Positions 1-7,614 are shown, counted from the stretch's first letter. The stretch is 57,897 bases of DNA from an uncultured Candidatus Saccharibacteria bacterium (GCA_947165975.1 CAMVCL010000005.1:1-57897), one strand, 5' to 3'. The notes: generated by a model not told the origin, from the letters alone. Translations and numbers: made by a program.

Positions 1-171
1 TCACTCTATCTCAGCTATTGCAAGAAGTAGCTGTTCCATCTGACGAATAGCCTCACGATACTTCTGCCTCTTTTCTGCATCATTGGTTGCAAAAGATTCG
101 TCCATGTAGTCGTCGATCTTCGCAACCAGTATTTCTTTAAAGCTATTGTTCTTGGTTTGTTTTGTAGACAT
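1..171 (-). CDS. Small 56-residue protein of unknown function
   Basis: A complete short reading frame with an ATG at 171 and a TGA at 1-3. An ideal Shine-Dalgarno AGGAGG lies about 7 nt upstream of the ATG, which makes translation credible. The peptide is charged and mostly helical in character (runs such as KRQKYREAIRQMEQ and LLLAIAEIE near the C-terminus), with no cysteines or membrane segment. A 22-residue frame at 183-251 lies immediately upstream on the same strand and could be a leader or the end of a larger decayed gene. A damaged copy lies at 2501-2585, so the two copies flank the FISUMP gene. It might belong to a retroelement or integrative cassette outside the window, but I do not recognise the family. 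Confidence 0.6.
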   Translation of the reverse strand: MSTKQTKNNSFKEILVAKIDDYMDESFATNDAEKRQKYREAIRQMEQLLLAIAEIE

Positions 172-338
172 GGTTAGCCTCCTTATATCATCTTCTTGAT
201 CATCTCTATGTTGGCTTTTATTGATTCGCCACTATAGAAGTGGTAGGTCATTACTGCCGATCCTATTCCTATTCAGTCTATAGTGTTTTAAATTGTTTTT
301 GAACACAAAAAAATATCCCTCTTAGGAGCTAATTTTTG

Positions 339-391
339 TGACACTCCACAAAATTTGCATTTATGCCAGCGCATTTTTTATAGGAGTGTCA
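339..391. repeat. Inverted repeat, 9-bp arms with 35-nt spacer
   Basis: TGACACTCC at 339-347 is matched by its exact reverse complement GGAGTGTCA at 383-391. It lies between the divergent small ORF (ending its 5' side at 171) and the FISUMP gene, just before the phased TGCCGTTC repeats. It could be the end of a mobile unit or a protein-binding site. Confidence 0.5.
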
Positions 392-396
392 TGTTT

Positions 397-497
397 TGCC
401 GTTCTTGTCAAGTGCTCAAATTTTGCCTGCCGTTCCAAAACAGCACACGAATTTTACTTGCCGTTCCAGAAAGGTCTGAAAACCAGTATGCCGTTTT
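397..497 (+). repeat. Four TGCCGTTY repeats phased at about 31 bp upstream of the FISUMP promoter
   Basis: TGCCGTTC or TGCCGTTT starts at 397, 428, 459 and 489, so the spacings are 31, 31 and 30 bp, close to three helical turns. The next position in phase (about 520) is the -10 box of the promoter. The first two units also share AATTTT near their ends. All sites therefore face the same side of the DNA, as expected for a regulator that binds cooperatively. The stretch 172-559 has no other gene that I can see apart from a possible 22-codon frame at 183-251 (minus). Confidence 0.55.
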
Positions 498-517
498 TCT
501 AGGCATTAAAAAATATA

Positions 518-526
518 TGTTATAAT
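518..526 (+). promoter_or_regulatory. Extended -10 promoter of the FISUMP gene
   Basis: TGT followed by TATAAT at 521-526 gives an extended -10 element. A start near 533 would leave a leader of about 27 nt before the ATG at 560, with AGGCGG just before the ATG as a weak ribosome site. No good -35 is visible, so activation from the phased repeats upstream is plausible. Confidence 0.6.
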
Positions 527-559
527 GGTTATGTAAGTAAAAACTAGAAACAGGCGGAT

Positions 560-2407
560 ATGTTAAGAAATAAAAAGATAATGATTACTCCATTAGGACT
601 AGTTGGGTTAACTATCCTTTCTGGAGCATTTTTAATGTCTTCTTATTCTTTTGCAGAAGATAGTATAGTAGATAACGTCAACATCACGGTCCCAGTCTCT
701 TGTTCTATAGAAGGTACCGGTATGAATACTCACAATGCCAATATCATCAACGGAACCTACCAAGCAGATATAGGCACTACTACCATGAAAGCCTATTGTA
801 ATGATAGTGAAGGCTTTGCTATCTATGCTATAGGTTATACAGACAATGAATATGGAAAAACAGTCCTAACAAATAGTACCCTAGGTACTTCTGCTGATAT
901 AGCTACTGGAACAGCTACAAGTGGTAGTACGTCTAACTGGGCGATGAAACTAGCTACTAATACAGGTGCTACCTATGCCTTAACTCTAGATAATGGATTT
1001 GGTAGTTATAGTTCAGTACCAGCAACTTATACTAAAGTCGCACATAGAGATAGTGGCACAGATACAGGTACTAGTGCCACTGGCTCAGAACTGACTTCAA
1101 CCTATGCAGCTTATATGAATCAAACTCAACCTGCTGGAACTTATGCTGGGCAAGTGAAATATACTTTAGTCCATCCAGCTAATGAAGAACCACTCCAGCC
1201 AATAGCCTGTGAAGCTGGGAAGATATGCTATAACGCCAGTTCCAGCACAGTACAAGGACAGATGGGAGACCAATCATTATTGGCAAAAGATTGGAGTAGT
1301 TGCGCAGATACAGATAATGAGACATATTGTTACGATAACGACGGGCATGAAATTGATATTAATACTCTCCCAGAATTGCCTGATCAATACGTAGAAAACA
1401 CTGCACTTTGGGCCTCTAACTTCAAACGAGATGGTTATGGCTTTGCTGGTTGGAATACCGCATTTGACTACTCGGGCACTTACTATGGTCCCAACCAAAC
1501 CATCACTGTTCCAGCTGATGTAGAAACAAACGGCCTATCTCTCTATGCTGTCTGGATCAAATCCGCTGGTTCACTTCAAAACTGGGATGGATGTTCTAGT
1601 CTAGCAAGTGGTGCTACTACTGCCCTCACAGACGAAAGAGATAATAACACCTACGCCGTAGCCAAACTCGCCGATGGTAAATGTTGGATGATAGAAAACC
1701 TGCGTCTAGCAGACAAAGACAGCAGTAATAACGACATAGAACTATCTAGCATTAACACCCACAACCCATCTCTCCCTCTCACCAATGATTACGCCAGCTC
1801 AACTACATCTAATCACCTATCCCCAACCACAGATCCAACTACTACTGCCTGGTGCCAAACCCACTCCTCTGCCTGTGATGATCAGTCTATGCTAGCCACC
1901 AATAACACCACTCTCTTCACCAATAATACTGCCTCAAGTTACAATGCCGATGGTGACGTATATAGTTATGGCAACTATTACAACTGGTATTCAGCTACAG
2001 GTGGTCATGGTAAATATGGTAGTTCCTACGGTTCTAGCTTTACTGCCCCAGGTGATATTTGTCCAGCAGGCTGGCATCTACCAACAGGCAAAGATGCTAC
2101 AGGTGACTTCGGTGTCCTAGATATTGCTTTAGGTGGTACAGGTGCATATTCAAATTATAGTACTACTCCTACTGGATCCACTATGTCTGGATTGTGGCGT
2201 TCTTATCCTAATAACTTTGTCTACTCTGGGTACGTGTATGGTTCGTCGGTCGACGGCCGTAATTCCTACGTGTACTATTGGTCGTCTTCGGCGGGCAGTA
2301 GCAGCCGCGCCTACGTCTCGCACTTCGGCAGTGAAACCGTCAGCCCAGGCACGGTCAGCAGCAACAAGAACTACGGGAGGATGGTGCGTTGCGTCGCTGG
2401 CGTGTAG
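560..2407 (+). CDS. Secreted FISUMP-domain surface protein, candidate DGR target
   Basis: 615 residues. Residues 1-33 form a signal peptide (hydrophobic LGLVGLTILSGAFLM, then SFAEDS). Residues about 35-210 are a beta-rich module that recurs in the Hint-domain protein at 9190-12462 (shared features: NNW/NWAMKL, P.GTY...V.Y). Residues about 255-335 resemble a Listeria-Bacteroides (Flg_new/InlB-B) repeat with WNT...G..Y and L..YAVW. The C-terminal half is a FISUMP domain (YAVAKLADGKCWMIENLRL, ICPAGWHLPT, GRMVRCV), a fold related to the C-type lectin/FGE scaffolds used by DGRs. From about base 2229 the DNA turns markedly GC-rich, unlike the rest of the gene, and a perfect hairpin follows the stop. 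A role in binding host or neighbour surfaces is inference. Confidence 0.8.
   Translation: MLRNKKIMITPLGLVGLTILSGAFLMSSYSFAEDSIVDNVNITVPVSCSIEGTGMNTHNANIINGTYQADIGTTTMKAYCNDSEGFAIYAIGYTDNEYGKTVLTNSTLGTSADIATGTATSGSTSNWAMKLATNTGATYALTLDNGFGSYSSVPATYTKVAHRDSGTDTGTSATGSELTSTYAAYMNQTQPAGTYAGQVKYTLVHPANEEPLQPIACEAGKICYNASSSTVQGQMGDQSLLAKDWSSCADTDNETYCYDNDGHEIDINTLPELPDQYVENTALWASNFKRDGYGFAGWNTAFDYSGTYYGPNQTITVPADVETNGLSLYAVWIKSAGSLQNWDGCSSLASGATTALTDERDNNTYAVAKLADGKCWMIENLRLADKDSSNNDIELSSINTHNPSLPLTNDYASSTTSNHLSPTTDPTTTAWCQTHSSACDDQSMLATNNTTLFTNNTASSYNADGDVYSYGNYYNWYSATGGHGKYGSSYGSSFTAPGDICPAGWHLPTGKDATGDFGVLDIALGGTGAYSNYSTTPTGSTMSGLWRSYPNNFVYSGYVYGSSVDGRNSYVYYWSSSAGSSSRAYVSHFGSETVSPGTVSSNKNYGRMVRCVAGV
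2229..2406 (+). other. Candidate DGR variable region (C-terminal tail of the FISUMP gene)
   Basis: The last ~59 codons are abruptly GC-rich, with many codons ending in C (GTC, GAC, GGC, TAC, TCC, AGC, CGC, GCC, CAC, TTC). This is what results when AAC-type codons of a template are mutated at adenines. The final ~30 bases are G/C-rich and could be the initiation-of-mutagenic-homology segment. Position (extreme 3' end), fold class and downstream hairpin all fit DGR targets. No reverse transcriptase or template repeat is in the window. Confidence 0.5.
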
Positions 2408-2443
2408 AATTATCCTAAAAGTTTAAAAAAATATGTTACAGAT

Positions 2444-2473
2444 TAATACCGCTGGACAATCCCAGCGGTATTA
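2444..2473 (+). other. Perfect 12-bp hairpin after the FISUMP gene
   Basis: TAATACCGCTGG at 2444-2455 pairs perfectly with CCAGCGGTATTA at 2462-2473 around a 6-nt loop, starting 37 bp after the stop codon. No T-run follows, so it is a poor intrinsic terminator. In characterised DGRs a stem-loop just 3' of the variable region is needed for efficient retrohoming, and this one is in that place. Confidence 0.6.
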
Positions 2474-2500
2474 GACATCTCATATTATTAATGCTTACTA

Positions 2501-2585
2501 TCACTCTATCTCAGCTATTGCAAGAAGTAGCTGTTCCATCTGACGAATAGCCTCATGCATCATTGGTTGCAAAAGCTTCGTCCAT
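2501..2585 (-). pseudogene. Decayed copy of the small ORF at 1-171
   Basis: Bases 2501-2555 are identical to 1-55. Then 20 bases present in the first copy (56-75) are missing, and 2556-2585 again match 76-105 with one change. The 20-bp deletion shifts the frame and the upstream part is largely lost; fragments resembling the first copy continue weakly to about 2624. The duplication brackets the FISUMP gene and borders the transposase gene. Confidence 0.8.
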
Positions 2586-2621
2586 ATTCATAGATTCACT
2601 ATTGTAGACATATAAATGTCA

Positions 2622-2627
2622 TATAAT
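2622..2627 (+). promoter_or_regulatory. -10 box of the transposase gene
   Basis: TATAAT ends 6 nt before the ATG at 2634 and no Shine-Dalgarno is present, so the transcript would be leaderless. Confidence 0.5.
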
Positions 2628-2633
2628 GGATGA

Positions 2634-3770
2634 ATGAAAAGAAGAATAAAACTTGCTAAGAAATATAAAATATTACAGCTATACTATGAAGGAGTTTCTG
2701 CCGAATCACTATGTAACGACTACCATATTGCACATAGTACTCTATATAAATGGATTACAGATTACCCTAGAGAAAATATAATACGAGCAAAACTAAAAAA
2801 GGATGATATTATCCACCTTCCTCGTATGATCAGCCATACAAAAAAAATTGAAGCTGAAATAGATTTCTTACATCGTACTGTCACTGATCACATGTCTCTT
2901 AGAGAACGTATGAAGATAATAGATAACGAGTATGGCAAAGAAAGTCTCCATGTACAATGTGATGCACTAGGAATAAATCGTACAACATATTTAAATCATA
3001 AATACTATGGGAAGAACGAAGATGCATGGTTTATTAAACGTGAAGCTGAATATACTGAAATAATTAAGAAAATATATGAAGATAGTGGACACGTATATGG
3101 AGCTAAAAAGATTGCAGCCATAATGAAGAAAAGTGGTAAGCCAGTTTCCGAACACTATGTCCGTAGAATTATGGCTAAATCTGGATTAATAAGTGCAAGA
3201 AGCTCTACACGCAAAGACCATCTCATCGTTGCAAGAAACATGCGTGAAGCGGCTCAATCTAGTCAGAACTTCAAACCAAATGCTCCTAACCAGGTATGGG
3301 TTAGTGATGTTACAGCTGTGTGTATCCATGGGCATTATTATCATATTTGTGTCTTTATTGACCTGTTCTCCAGAAAAGTAGTGGGTTATAACGTTGGTAG
3401 GAACGGCAGTGTCCAGCTAATTAAAAAAGCATTCCTTAAAGCTTTTAATGATAGACAACCAAAGTCATTGATTATTCATACAGATAACGGAGCAACCTAT
3501 ACTTCATATAGTTTTAATAGAACTCTTTTAGAACGAAAAGTTAAACACTCTTATTCGCGCCCAGGTGTTCCACATGACAATGCAGTAGCAGAGACTTTCT
3601 TTAATTCATTGAAACGCGAATCATTATTGCGCGACGATTATCCTCGCTCACTCCGAGACCTTAAGGATCGTGTAGATATTTATATGGAATGGTATAACGC
3701 TAAACGATTGCATGAGCATCTGAATTACGTTGCGCCAGATGTCTATGAGGAACAATATAAAACAAAATAA
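2634..3770 (+). CDS. IS3-family transposase, single-frame
   Basis: 378 residues. Residues 1-50 are a helix-turn-helix (YYEGVSAESLCNDYHIAHSTLYKWI), followed by a linker, an HTH_21-like segment (about 115-185, YGAKKIAAIMKK) and an rve integrase core with the DDE triad: D in WVSDVTAV, D in HTDNG and E in AVAETFFNSLK. The C-terminus has the WYNAKRLHEHLNY signature. In most IS3 elements orfA and orfB are separate and joined by a -1 frameshift; here both parts lie in one uninterrupted frame. The gene appears intact. Clear terminal inverted repeats could not be fixed; palindromes GACAT-ATAA-ATGTC at 2608-2621 and GGAC-TTTT-GTCC near 3814 lie close to the likely ends. Confidence 0.85.
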   Translation: MKRRIKLAKKYKILQLYYEGVSAESLCNDYHIAHSTLYKWITDYPRENIIRAKLKKDDIIHLPRMISHTKKIEAEIDFLHRTVTDHMSLRERMKIIDNEYGKESLHVQCDALGINRTTYLNHKYYGKNEDAWFIKREAEYTEIIKKIYEDSGHVYGAKKIAAIMKKSGKPVSEHYVRRIMAKSGLISARSSTRKDHLIVARNMREAAQSSQNFKPNAPNQVWVSDVTAVCIHGHYYHICVFIDLFSRKVVGYNVGRNGSVQLIKKAFLKAFNDRQPKSLIIHTDNGATYTSYSFNRTLLERKVKHSYSRPGVPHDNAVAETFFNSLKRESLLRDDYPRSLRDLKDRVDIYMEWYNAKRLHEHLNYVAPDVYEEQYKTK

Positions 3771-3851
3771 GTTATTAATATGAGCAGTTAAAACGTTAAT
3801 TTCTAAGTATTGGACTTTTGTCCGATTTAACAGAGGTAAAACTAAAAACTA

Positions 3852-3962
3852 GGGGGTCAGAATCGCGTATTTTTGTACTTTCTTTAACTCATTTTTTCAC
3901 TTTTTATTTTTCGTGTCCATTAAAAATACCCCTGGAGACGTGGACAGGGGGGTTAGAATCGC
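3852..3962. repeat. Two 15-bp direct repeats next to tRNA-Ala
   Basis: GGGGGTCAGAATCGC at 3852-3866 and GGGGGTTAGAATCGC at 3948-3962 differ at one base and lie 96 bp apart, 16 bp beyond the CCA end of tRNA-Ala. They may be insertion scars or attachment-site relics; the transposase gene lies just upstream. Between 3771 and 3977 I see no gene. Confidence 0.4.
3921..3950 (-). terminator. Terminator of tRNA-Ala
   Basis: Read on the minus strand, CCCCTG and CAGGGG form a 6-bp stem around a 10-nt loop, followed by TATTTTTA. It lies about 28 bp after the tRNA 3' end. Confidence 0.5.
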
Positions 3963-3977
3963 ATGCAGTGGATCATA

Positions 3978-4054
3978 TGGTGGAGCGTATGAGATTCAAA
4001 CTCATGACCTCTACTATGCCATAGTAGCGCTCTAATCAGCTGAGCTAACGCCCC
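3978..4054 (-). tRNA. tRNA-Ala (anticodon GGC)
   Basis: A standard cloverleaf is visible on the minus strand. The acceptor stem is GGGGCGT/ACGCTCC with one G-U pair. The D arm is GCTCAGCTGATTAGAGC. The anticodon stem is CTACT/AGTAG with loop ATGGCAT, giving anticodon GGC. The T stem is ATGAG/CTCAT. Discriminator A is followed by an encoded CCA (3978-3980). The accessory segment 1-3.97 kb abuts its 3' end. Confidence 0.93.
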
Positions 4055-4179
4055 GTGTTTTTATTTTATCATAAAATATGGTAAAATGAAAGAATGAAAA
4101 CTTATGATTCTGCATTTCTACCACATTGGCGTTAACCGACGAAATCTAGAGTAATTAATTTTGAATTTAAGGAGATGAT

Positions 4180-5193
4180 ATGAAAACTATTTTGACAGGG
4201 ATTCGTGTTAACAGTGAGTTGACAATGGGGAATTTCTTGGGGGCGCTTTTGCCGATGACGCGTTTAGCTAACAAATATTCAAAAGATAATCACGTTAATA
4301 TTTTTGTGGCGGATCTTCATACTATTATTGCGGAACAAGACGGCGCTTTGCAAGACAATTTATTGATGCTGATTAAAATGTATTTAGCTGCTGGGCTTGA
4401 AACAGGTGAAAATGTTCACATTTATCGCCAAAGTTATGTACCAGCTACTTCAGAAATGACTTGGATCTTGAATTGTGTAGCTACAATGGGTGAGCTTGGC
4501 CGGATGATCCAATATAAGGAAAAAGGCAAGGGTGAGGACTCTTGTAACGTGGGTATCTTCGACTATCCAGTGTTAATGGCGACAGATATTCTATTATTTG
4601 ATGCAAACTATATTCCGGTAGGTCAAGACCAATTCCAACATATTGAGTTGACGCGTGACATCGCGATTAGAGTCAACCACCGATTTAATGAAGACATCTT
4701 CACTGTTCCAGAAAAAACTTCGGAACAAGCTAAATTTATGGGTACCGATGACGGAATTAGAATTCGTGATCTTACGAATCCGGAAAAGAAGATGAGTAAA
4801 TCGGCTAAATCGGCGAATTCAAAGATTATGATGACCGATGAGCCTAAGTCTGCAGCTAAGAAAATTATGTCGGCGACGACTGATTCATTTGGCGAAATTA
4901 AATTTGATATGAAAGAACGTCCGGGGATCTCTAATCTATTGCAGATTGAGGCTTTGGTGAATGATCGGCCTTTGGATGAGGTAGTTAGGGAATGGGAAGG
5001 CAAGTCTAACTATGGTGACTTAAAGAAGCAGGTGGCAAAAAGTGTTGAGAAAATGCTGACAGAATTTCACGAAAAACTCAACAAGATTACTGATGAGGAG
5101 GTTTATGCATTAATGGAGACCGGTGAAAAATACGCTAATAAAAAGGCCAATACTAAATTATTGAAGCTACAGAAAGCTTTCCAATTAAGGTAA
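4180..5193 (+). CDS. trpS: Tryptophan-tRNA ligase
   Basis: 337 residues, normal for class I TrpRS. It charges tRNA-Trp in the cytoplasm using ATP; its tRNA is encoded at 28192. The HIGH-type motif is TMGNFLGAL near residue 15, the family signature VGQDQFQHIELTRDIA lies near residue 147, and the KMSKS loop is KKMSKSAKS near residue 208. A good Shine-Dalgarno (AAGGAGATGAT) precedes the ATG. The 125 bp between tRNA-Ala and the gene contain no recognisable T-box or leader. It is followed by the pseudouridine synthase gene, which has its own promoter. Confidence 0.96.
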   Translation: MKTILTGIRVNSELTMGNFLGALLPMTRLANKYSKDNHVNIFVADLHTIIAEQDGALQDNLLMLIKMYLAAGLETGENVHIYRQSYVPATSEMTWILNCVATMGELGRMIQYKEKGKGEDSCNVGIFDYPVLMATDILLFDANYIPVGQDQFQHIELTRDIAIRVNHRFNEDIFTVPEKTSEQAKFMGTDDGIRIRDLTNPEKKMSKSAKSANSKIMMTDEPKSAAKKIMSATTDSFGEIKFDMKERPGISNLLQIEALVNDRPLDEVVREWEGKSNYGDLKKQVAKSVEKMLTEFHEKLNKITDEEVYALMETGEKYANKKANTKLLKLQKAFQLR

Positions 5194-5194
5194 T

Positions 5195-5223
5195 TTGACA
5201 TTTTAGCATAAGCATGATATAAT
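5195..5223 (+). promoter_or_regulatory. Consensus sigma-70 promoter
   Basis: TTGACA at 5195-5200 and TATAAT at 5218-5223 with exactly 17 bp between them. The start site would be about 5230, leaving only a few nucleotides before the ATG at 5235. Confidence 0.85.
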
Positions 5224-5234
5224 AAGAGGTTAAG

Positions 5235-6113
5235 ATGATAGTAACTGGTAAGAAGTTTAGTAAACCGGAAATGTCACGTGTAATCAATGGTGACAAGGTA
5301 CTTTCTGACGCTCCTGAAGCTCCTGCGAAAAAACGTCTTGACCATATGATGGTGGAGATTTTCAAGAGCTACAATCGTTCGACTTTACAGAAATTTATCG
5401 AGAATGGATTCGTAAAGGTTGATGGCGTTGTAGCGAAAAAACCTAACCAAAAATTTGAGGATGGGGTTTATATAGAACTCGATGTCCCAGAAGAAATGAA
5501 AAATGCCGATATTGAGCCAGACGTGATCTATGAGGATAGTGATGTAATCGTGCTGAATAAGCCCTCAGGGCTTCTTAGTGAACCAAGAGGACAGTATTGT
5601 CCGGAAAAAACTTTGGCAGATTTTGGCTATATTGCACATCGATTAGACCGAGACACTTCTGGAGTGGTTATTTTGGGTAAAACTGAAGAAATACAACACT
5701 TCTTAAAAAGGCAATTTCAAGATAGAACCGTACATAAAACTTACGTGGCTGTGGTATGCGGACGACCAAAATTAGACGAAGCGAGAATTGATTTACCTTT
5801 AATTCGGGATTTAAAACGTCCGACGACTTTTCGAGTGGACGCTAACGGTAAAGAAGCGGAGACATTTTATAAGGTCTTAAAATCTAATGATAAATACTCG
5901 ATGGTGGAATTAAAACCTACTACTGGCCGTACTCATCAATTGAGAGTGCACATGAAATATCTTGGTCATCCAATCTTGGGCGATCCAGTCTATGGGATTG
6001 AGAAAGCTGACAGATTGTTTCTTCACGCACGTGAACTAGAAATCACTTTACCAAATGGGGAAAGAAAGACGTTTAAGGCGGACGTTCCGCAGGAATTTGA
6101 AGATGTATTTTGA
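5235..6113 (+). CDS. RluA-family 23S rRNA/tRNA pseudouridine synthase
   Basis: 292 residues. It isomerises uridine to pseudouridine in structured RNA. An S4 RNA-binding domain (about residues 34-90, RLDHMMVEIFKSYNRSTLQKF) is followed by the catalytic domain with the RluA motif HRLDRDTSG, whose Asp is the nucleophile, and the late motif GRTHQLRVHMKYLGHPILGD. The first 30 residues look unstructured, but the ATG at 5235 fits the promoter just upstream. The exact target site (RluC, RluD or other) cannot be told from sequence alone. The 3' end overlaps the next gene by 11 nt, so the two are translationally coupled. Confidence 0.9.
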   Translation: MIVTGKKFSKPEMSRVINGDKVLSDAPEAPAKKRLDHMMVEIFKSYNRSTLQKFIENGFVKVDGVVAKKPNQKFEDGVYIELDVPEEMKNADIEPDVIYEDSDVIVLNKPSGLLSEPRGQYCPEKTLADFGYIAHRLDRDTSGVVILGKTEEIQHFLKRQFQDRTVHKTYVAVVCGRPKLDEARIDLPLIRDLKRPTTFRVDANGKEAETFYKVLKSNDKYSMVELKPTTGRTHQLRVHMKYLGHPILGDPVYGIEKADRLFLHARELEITLPNGERKTFKADVPQEFEDVF

Positions 6114-6762
6114 ATCTATTGACGACATCTCGCGCATTGCGAGTCAATGCGGTACGGCGATTTTTGTAGTGCCGGACGATATTAAAATTATATTAAAAAA
6201 TGCGCTGACATTAAAGCCGGAAGAAAAGAGTGTCATTACGATTGAACAAGTACGCGATTTGCAGCAGCGATTGGGTGTTAAGCAATACACGGATCAGTTT
6301 GTTATCATTAGGCCTGCCGACAAAATGAACCCTGAGGCGGCGAATGCTCTATTAAAAAGTTTAGAAGAGCCAGGTGATAGAACGCATTTTGTTTTGATAA
6401 CTGAGCGTCCATCTCAATTGCTCCCGACCATTTTGAGTCGCGCTTCTTTGTATTTTTTGCGACAGAAGAATGACCTGAAGGTTATTAAGGCTAATGACAA
6501 GATTAAAAATCTAGCGAAACGTTTATTAGTGGCAAAAGGCGAGGAATTGGTTACTGTCGCGGAAGAAATTACTCGAAAACCTGATGGTGTAAGGGCTTTT
6601 GCGATGGAGGTTCTGGGGACCGCGATCGAAATGCTGACCAAATCTTATCTTCTAACAGGGAAGGATGCATTTTTGAAGAAGCTCCCAAGGTTTTTAAGAG
6701 CTTATGAGGGGATTTCTCGTAATGGACATGTTAAATTGCAGATTGTAGCCAATTTGTGTTAA
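6103..6762 (+). CDS. DNA polymerase III delta-prime-like clamp-loader protein, short form
   Basis: 219 residues if it starts at ATG 6103 (AGGAA 8-9 nt upstream); a longer frame from 6055 only reads rluA sequence out of frame. Residues about 60-110 carry the delta-prime/gamma signature NPEAANALLKSLEEPGDRTHF and LLPTILSRA, where an SRC-type motif is replaced by SRA. Compared with typical HolB (over 300 residues) the N-terminal P-loop part and the zinc module are missing, so it would not bind ATP. This may be the minimal delta-prime subunit of a reduced replisome; a non-replicative AAA-derived protein is the alternative. Confidence 0.7.
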   Translation: MYFESIDDISRIASQCGTAIFVVPDDIKIILKNALTLKPEEKSVITIEQVRDLQQRLGVKQYTDQFVIIRPADKMNPEAANALLKSLEEPGDRTHFVLITERPSQLLPTILSRASLYFLRQKNDLKVIKANDKIKNLAKRLLVAKGEELVTVAEEITRKPDGVRAFAMEVLGTAIEMLTKSYLLTGKDAFLKKLPRFLRAYEGISRNGHVKLQIVANLC

Positions 6763-6765
6763 AAT
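6760..6765 (+). promoter_or_regulatory. Extended -10 box, leaderless TPR gene
   Basis: TGT then TAAAAT at 6760-6765, 6 nt before the ATG at 6772, with no ribosome-binding site. An overlapping TATAAT at 6765-6770 would start transcription inside the gene and is less likely. Confidence 0.45.
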
Positions 6766-6771
6766 ATAATT

Positions 6772-7584
6772 ATGATAGCAGTGCTTGCGATTTTGTTGTT
6801 TGTGGTATATCTTTGTTTTTTCTTTCCTCTAGAACCGAAAGAGAAAAAAGTTGAGGAAAAGTCGCCTAAATACACCGCACAAATGAAAAAACTCTGGCAA
6901 GTGGCACAGACTTCGATGAAGGAGCGTAAGCCCTTCAAGGCCGAAAAGGCACTTTTGACGATTCTTAAATTCGATGAAAAAAATGCAGCAGCGTATAATC
7001 GGTTAGGGATATTATATGCGAAGGGTCAGAAATATGACGAAGCAGTAGAATGTTTTGAGATTGCTCAATCCCTTGATAATAATCCGGCTTCAATTCATAA
7101 TGTAGGTTTGATATATCTTGAAACTGGGGCTTATGAGAAAGCTGCGATGGCATTTCGACAGGCTATTGCTTTGGAGGGTGATGTTCCTTCGCGTCACATT
7201 GCTCTTGCAAAAGCAGAGGAAAAGATGGGCAATATGAAAAAATCTATTCAGGCCCTGGAGAGCGCCTATGAGCTTGATCCTAAGGTTTCAATCTTGCGAC
7301 AGATTTTGGCGATTTATGAAGAAACTGGTGACACTGAAGCTGCTACCGTTACTGCTGCTCGAATCGAAGAGCAGATAACTAAAGATAATGCCGCAAAAAA
7401 ACGAAAAGCTGCCAAGGCTATTGAAAAACGACCATTAGGACATGCTGCAATTCGCAATGTTCGAAAGACTGCCTCTAAAAATGTTTCTGTAGCAAAAAAA
7501 CCAACATCAGATAAGGCTAGCGTAGCTCCTTCCCATACTAATCGTAGAATTATCAAACCCCATGCGGGACGTAAGCGGATTTAG
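6772..7584 (+). CDS. Membrane-anchored TPR protein
   Basis: 270 residues. Residues 2-22 are a single membrane helix. Residues about 38-205 contain four to five tetratricopeptide repeats (for example AAAYNRLGILYAKGQKYDEA and SIHNVGLIYLETGAYEKA), a scaffold for protein-protein contacts. The last ~60 residues are strongly basic and rich in Lys, Arg and Ala, possibly binding nucleic acid or a cell-wall polymer. The N-out/C-in arrangement would place the TPR domain in the cytoplasm. The partner is not known. Confidence 0.75.
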   Translation: MIAVLAILLFVVYLCFFFPLEPKEKKVEEKSPKYTAQMKKLWQVAQTSMKERKPFKAEKALLTILKFDEKNAAAYNRLGILYAKGQKYDEAVECFEIAQSLDNNPASIHNVGLIYLETGAYEKAAMAFRQAIALEGDVPSRHIALAKAEEKMGNMKKSIQALESAYELDPKVSILRQILAIYEETGDTEAATVTAARIEEQITKDNAAKKRKAAKAIEKRPLGHAAIRNVRKTASKNVSVAKKPTSDKASVAPSHTNRRIIKPHAGRKRI

Positions 7585-7586
7585 TA

Positions 7587-7614
7587 TTGATTTTTGAACT
7601 ATTTTTGATATAAT
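7587..7614 (+). promoter_or_regulatory. Promoter of tRNA-Tyr
   Basis: TTGATT at 7587-7592, 16-bp spacer, TATAAT at 7609-7614; start about 7621, three bases before the mature tRNA. Confidence 0.7.

Noticed and set aside
397-519. Repeats with ~31-bp period suggesting a small CRISPR array
   Set aside because: Only 8 bases are conserved per unit, no cas genes are present, and the phase leads into a promoter; regulator sites fit better.
1-560. DGR template repeat within the window
   Set aside because: No second copy of the GC-rich FISUMP tail was recognised here or elsewhere in the window, and no reverse transcriptase ORF exists.
4055-4179. T-box or other riboswitch in front of trpS
   Set aside because: Only 125 bp, with no T-box sequence, specifier loop or terminator hairpin visible.
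6055-6102. N-terminal extension of the delta-prime-like protein
   Set aside because: These codons are rluA-like sequence read out of frame; a ribosome site before 6103 supports the shorter start.
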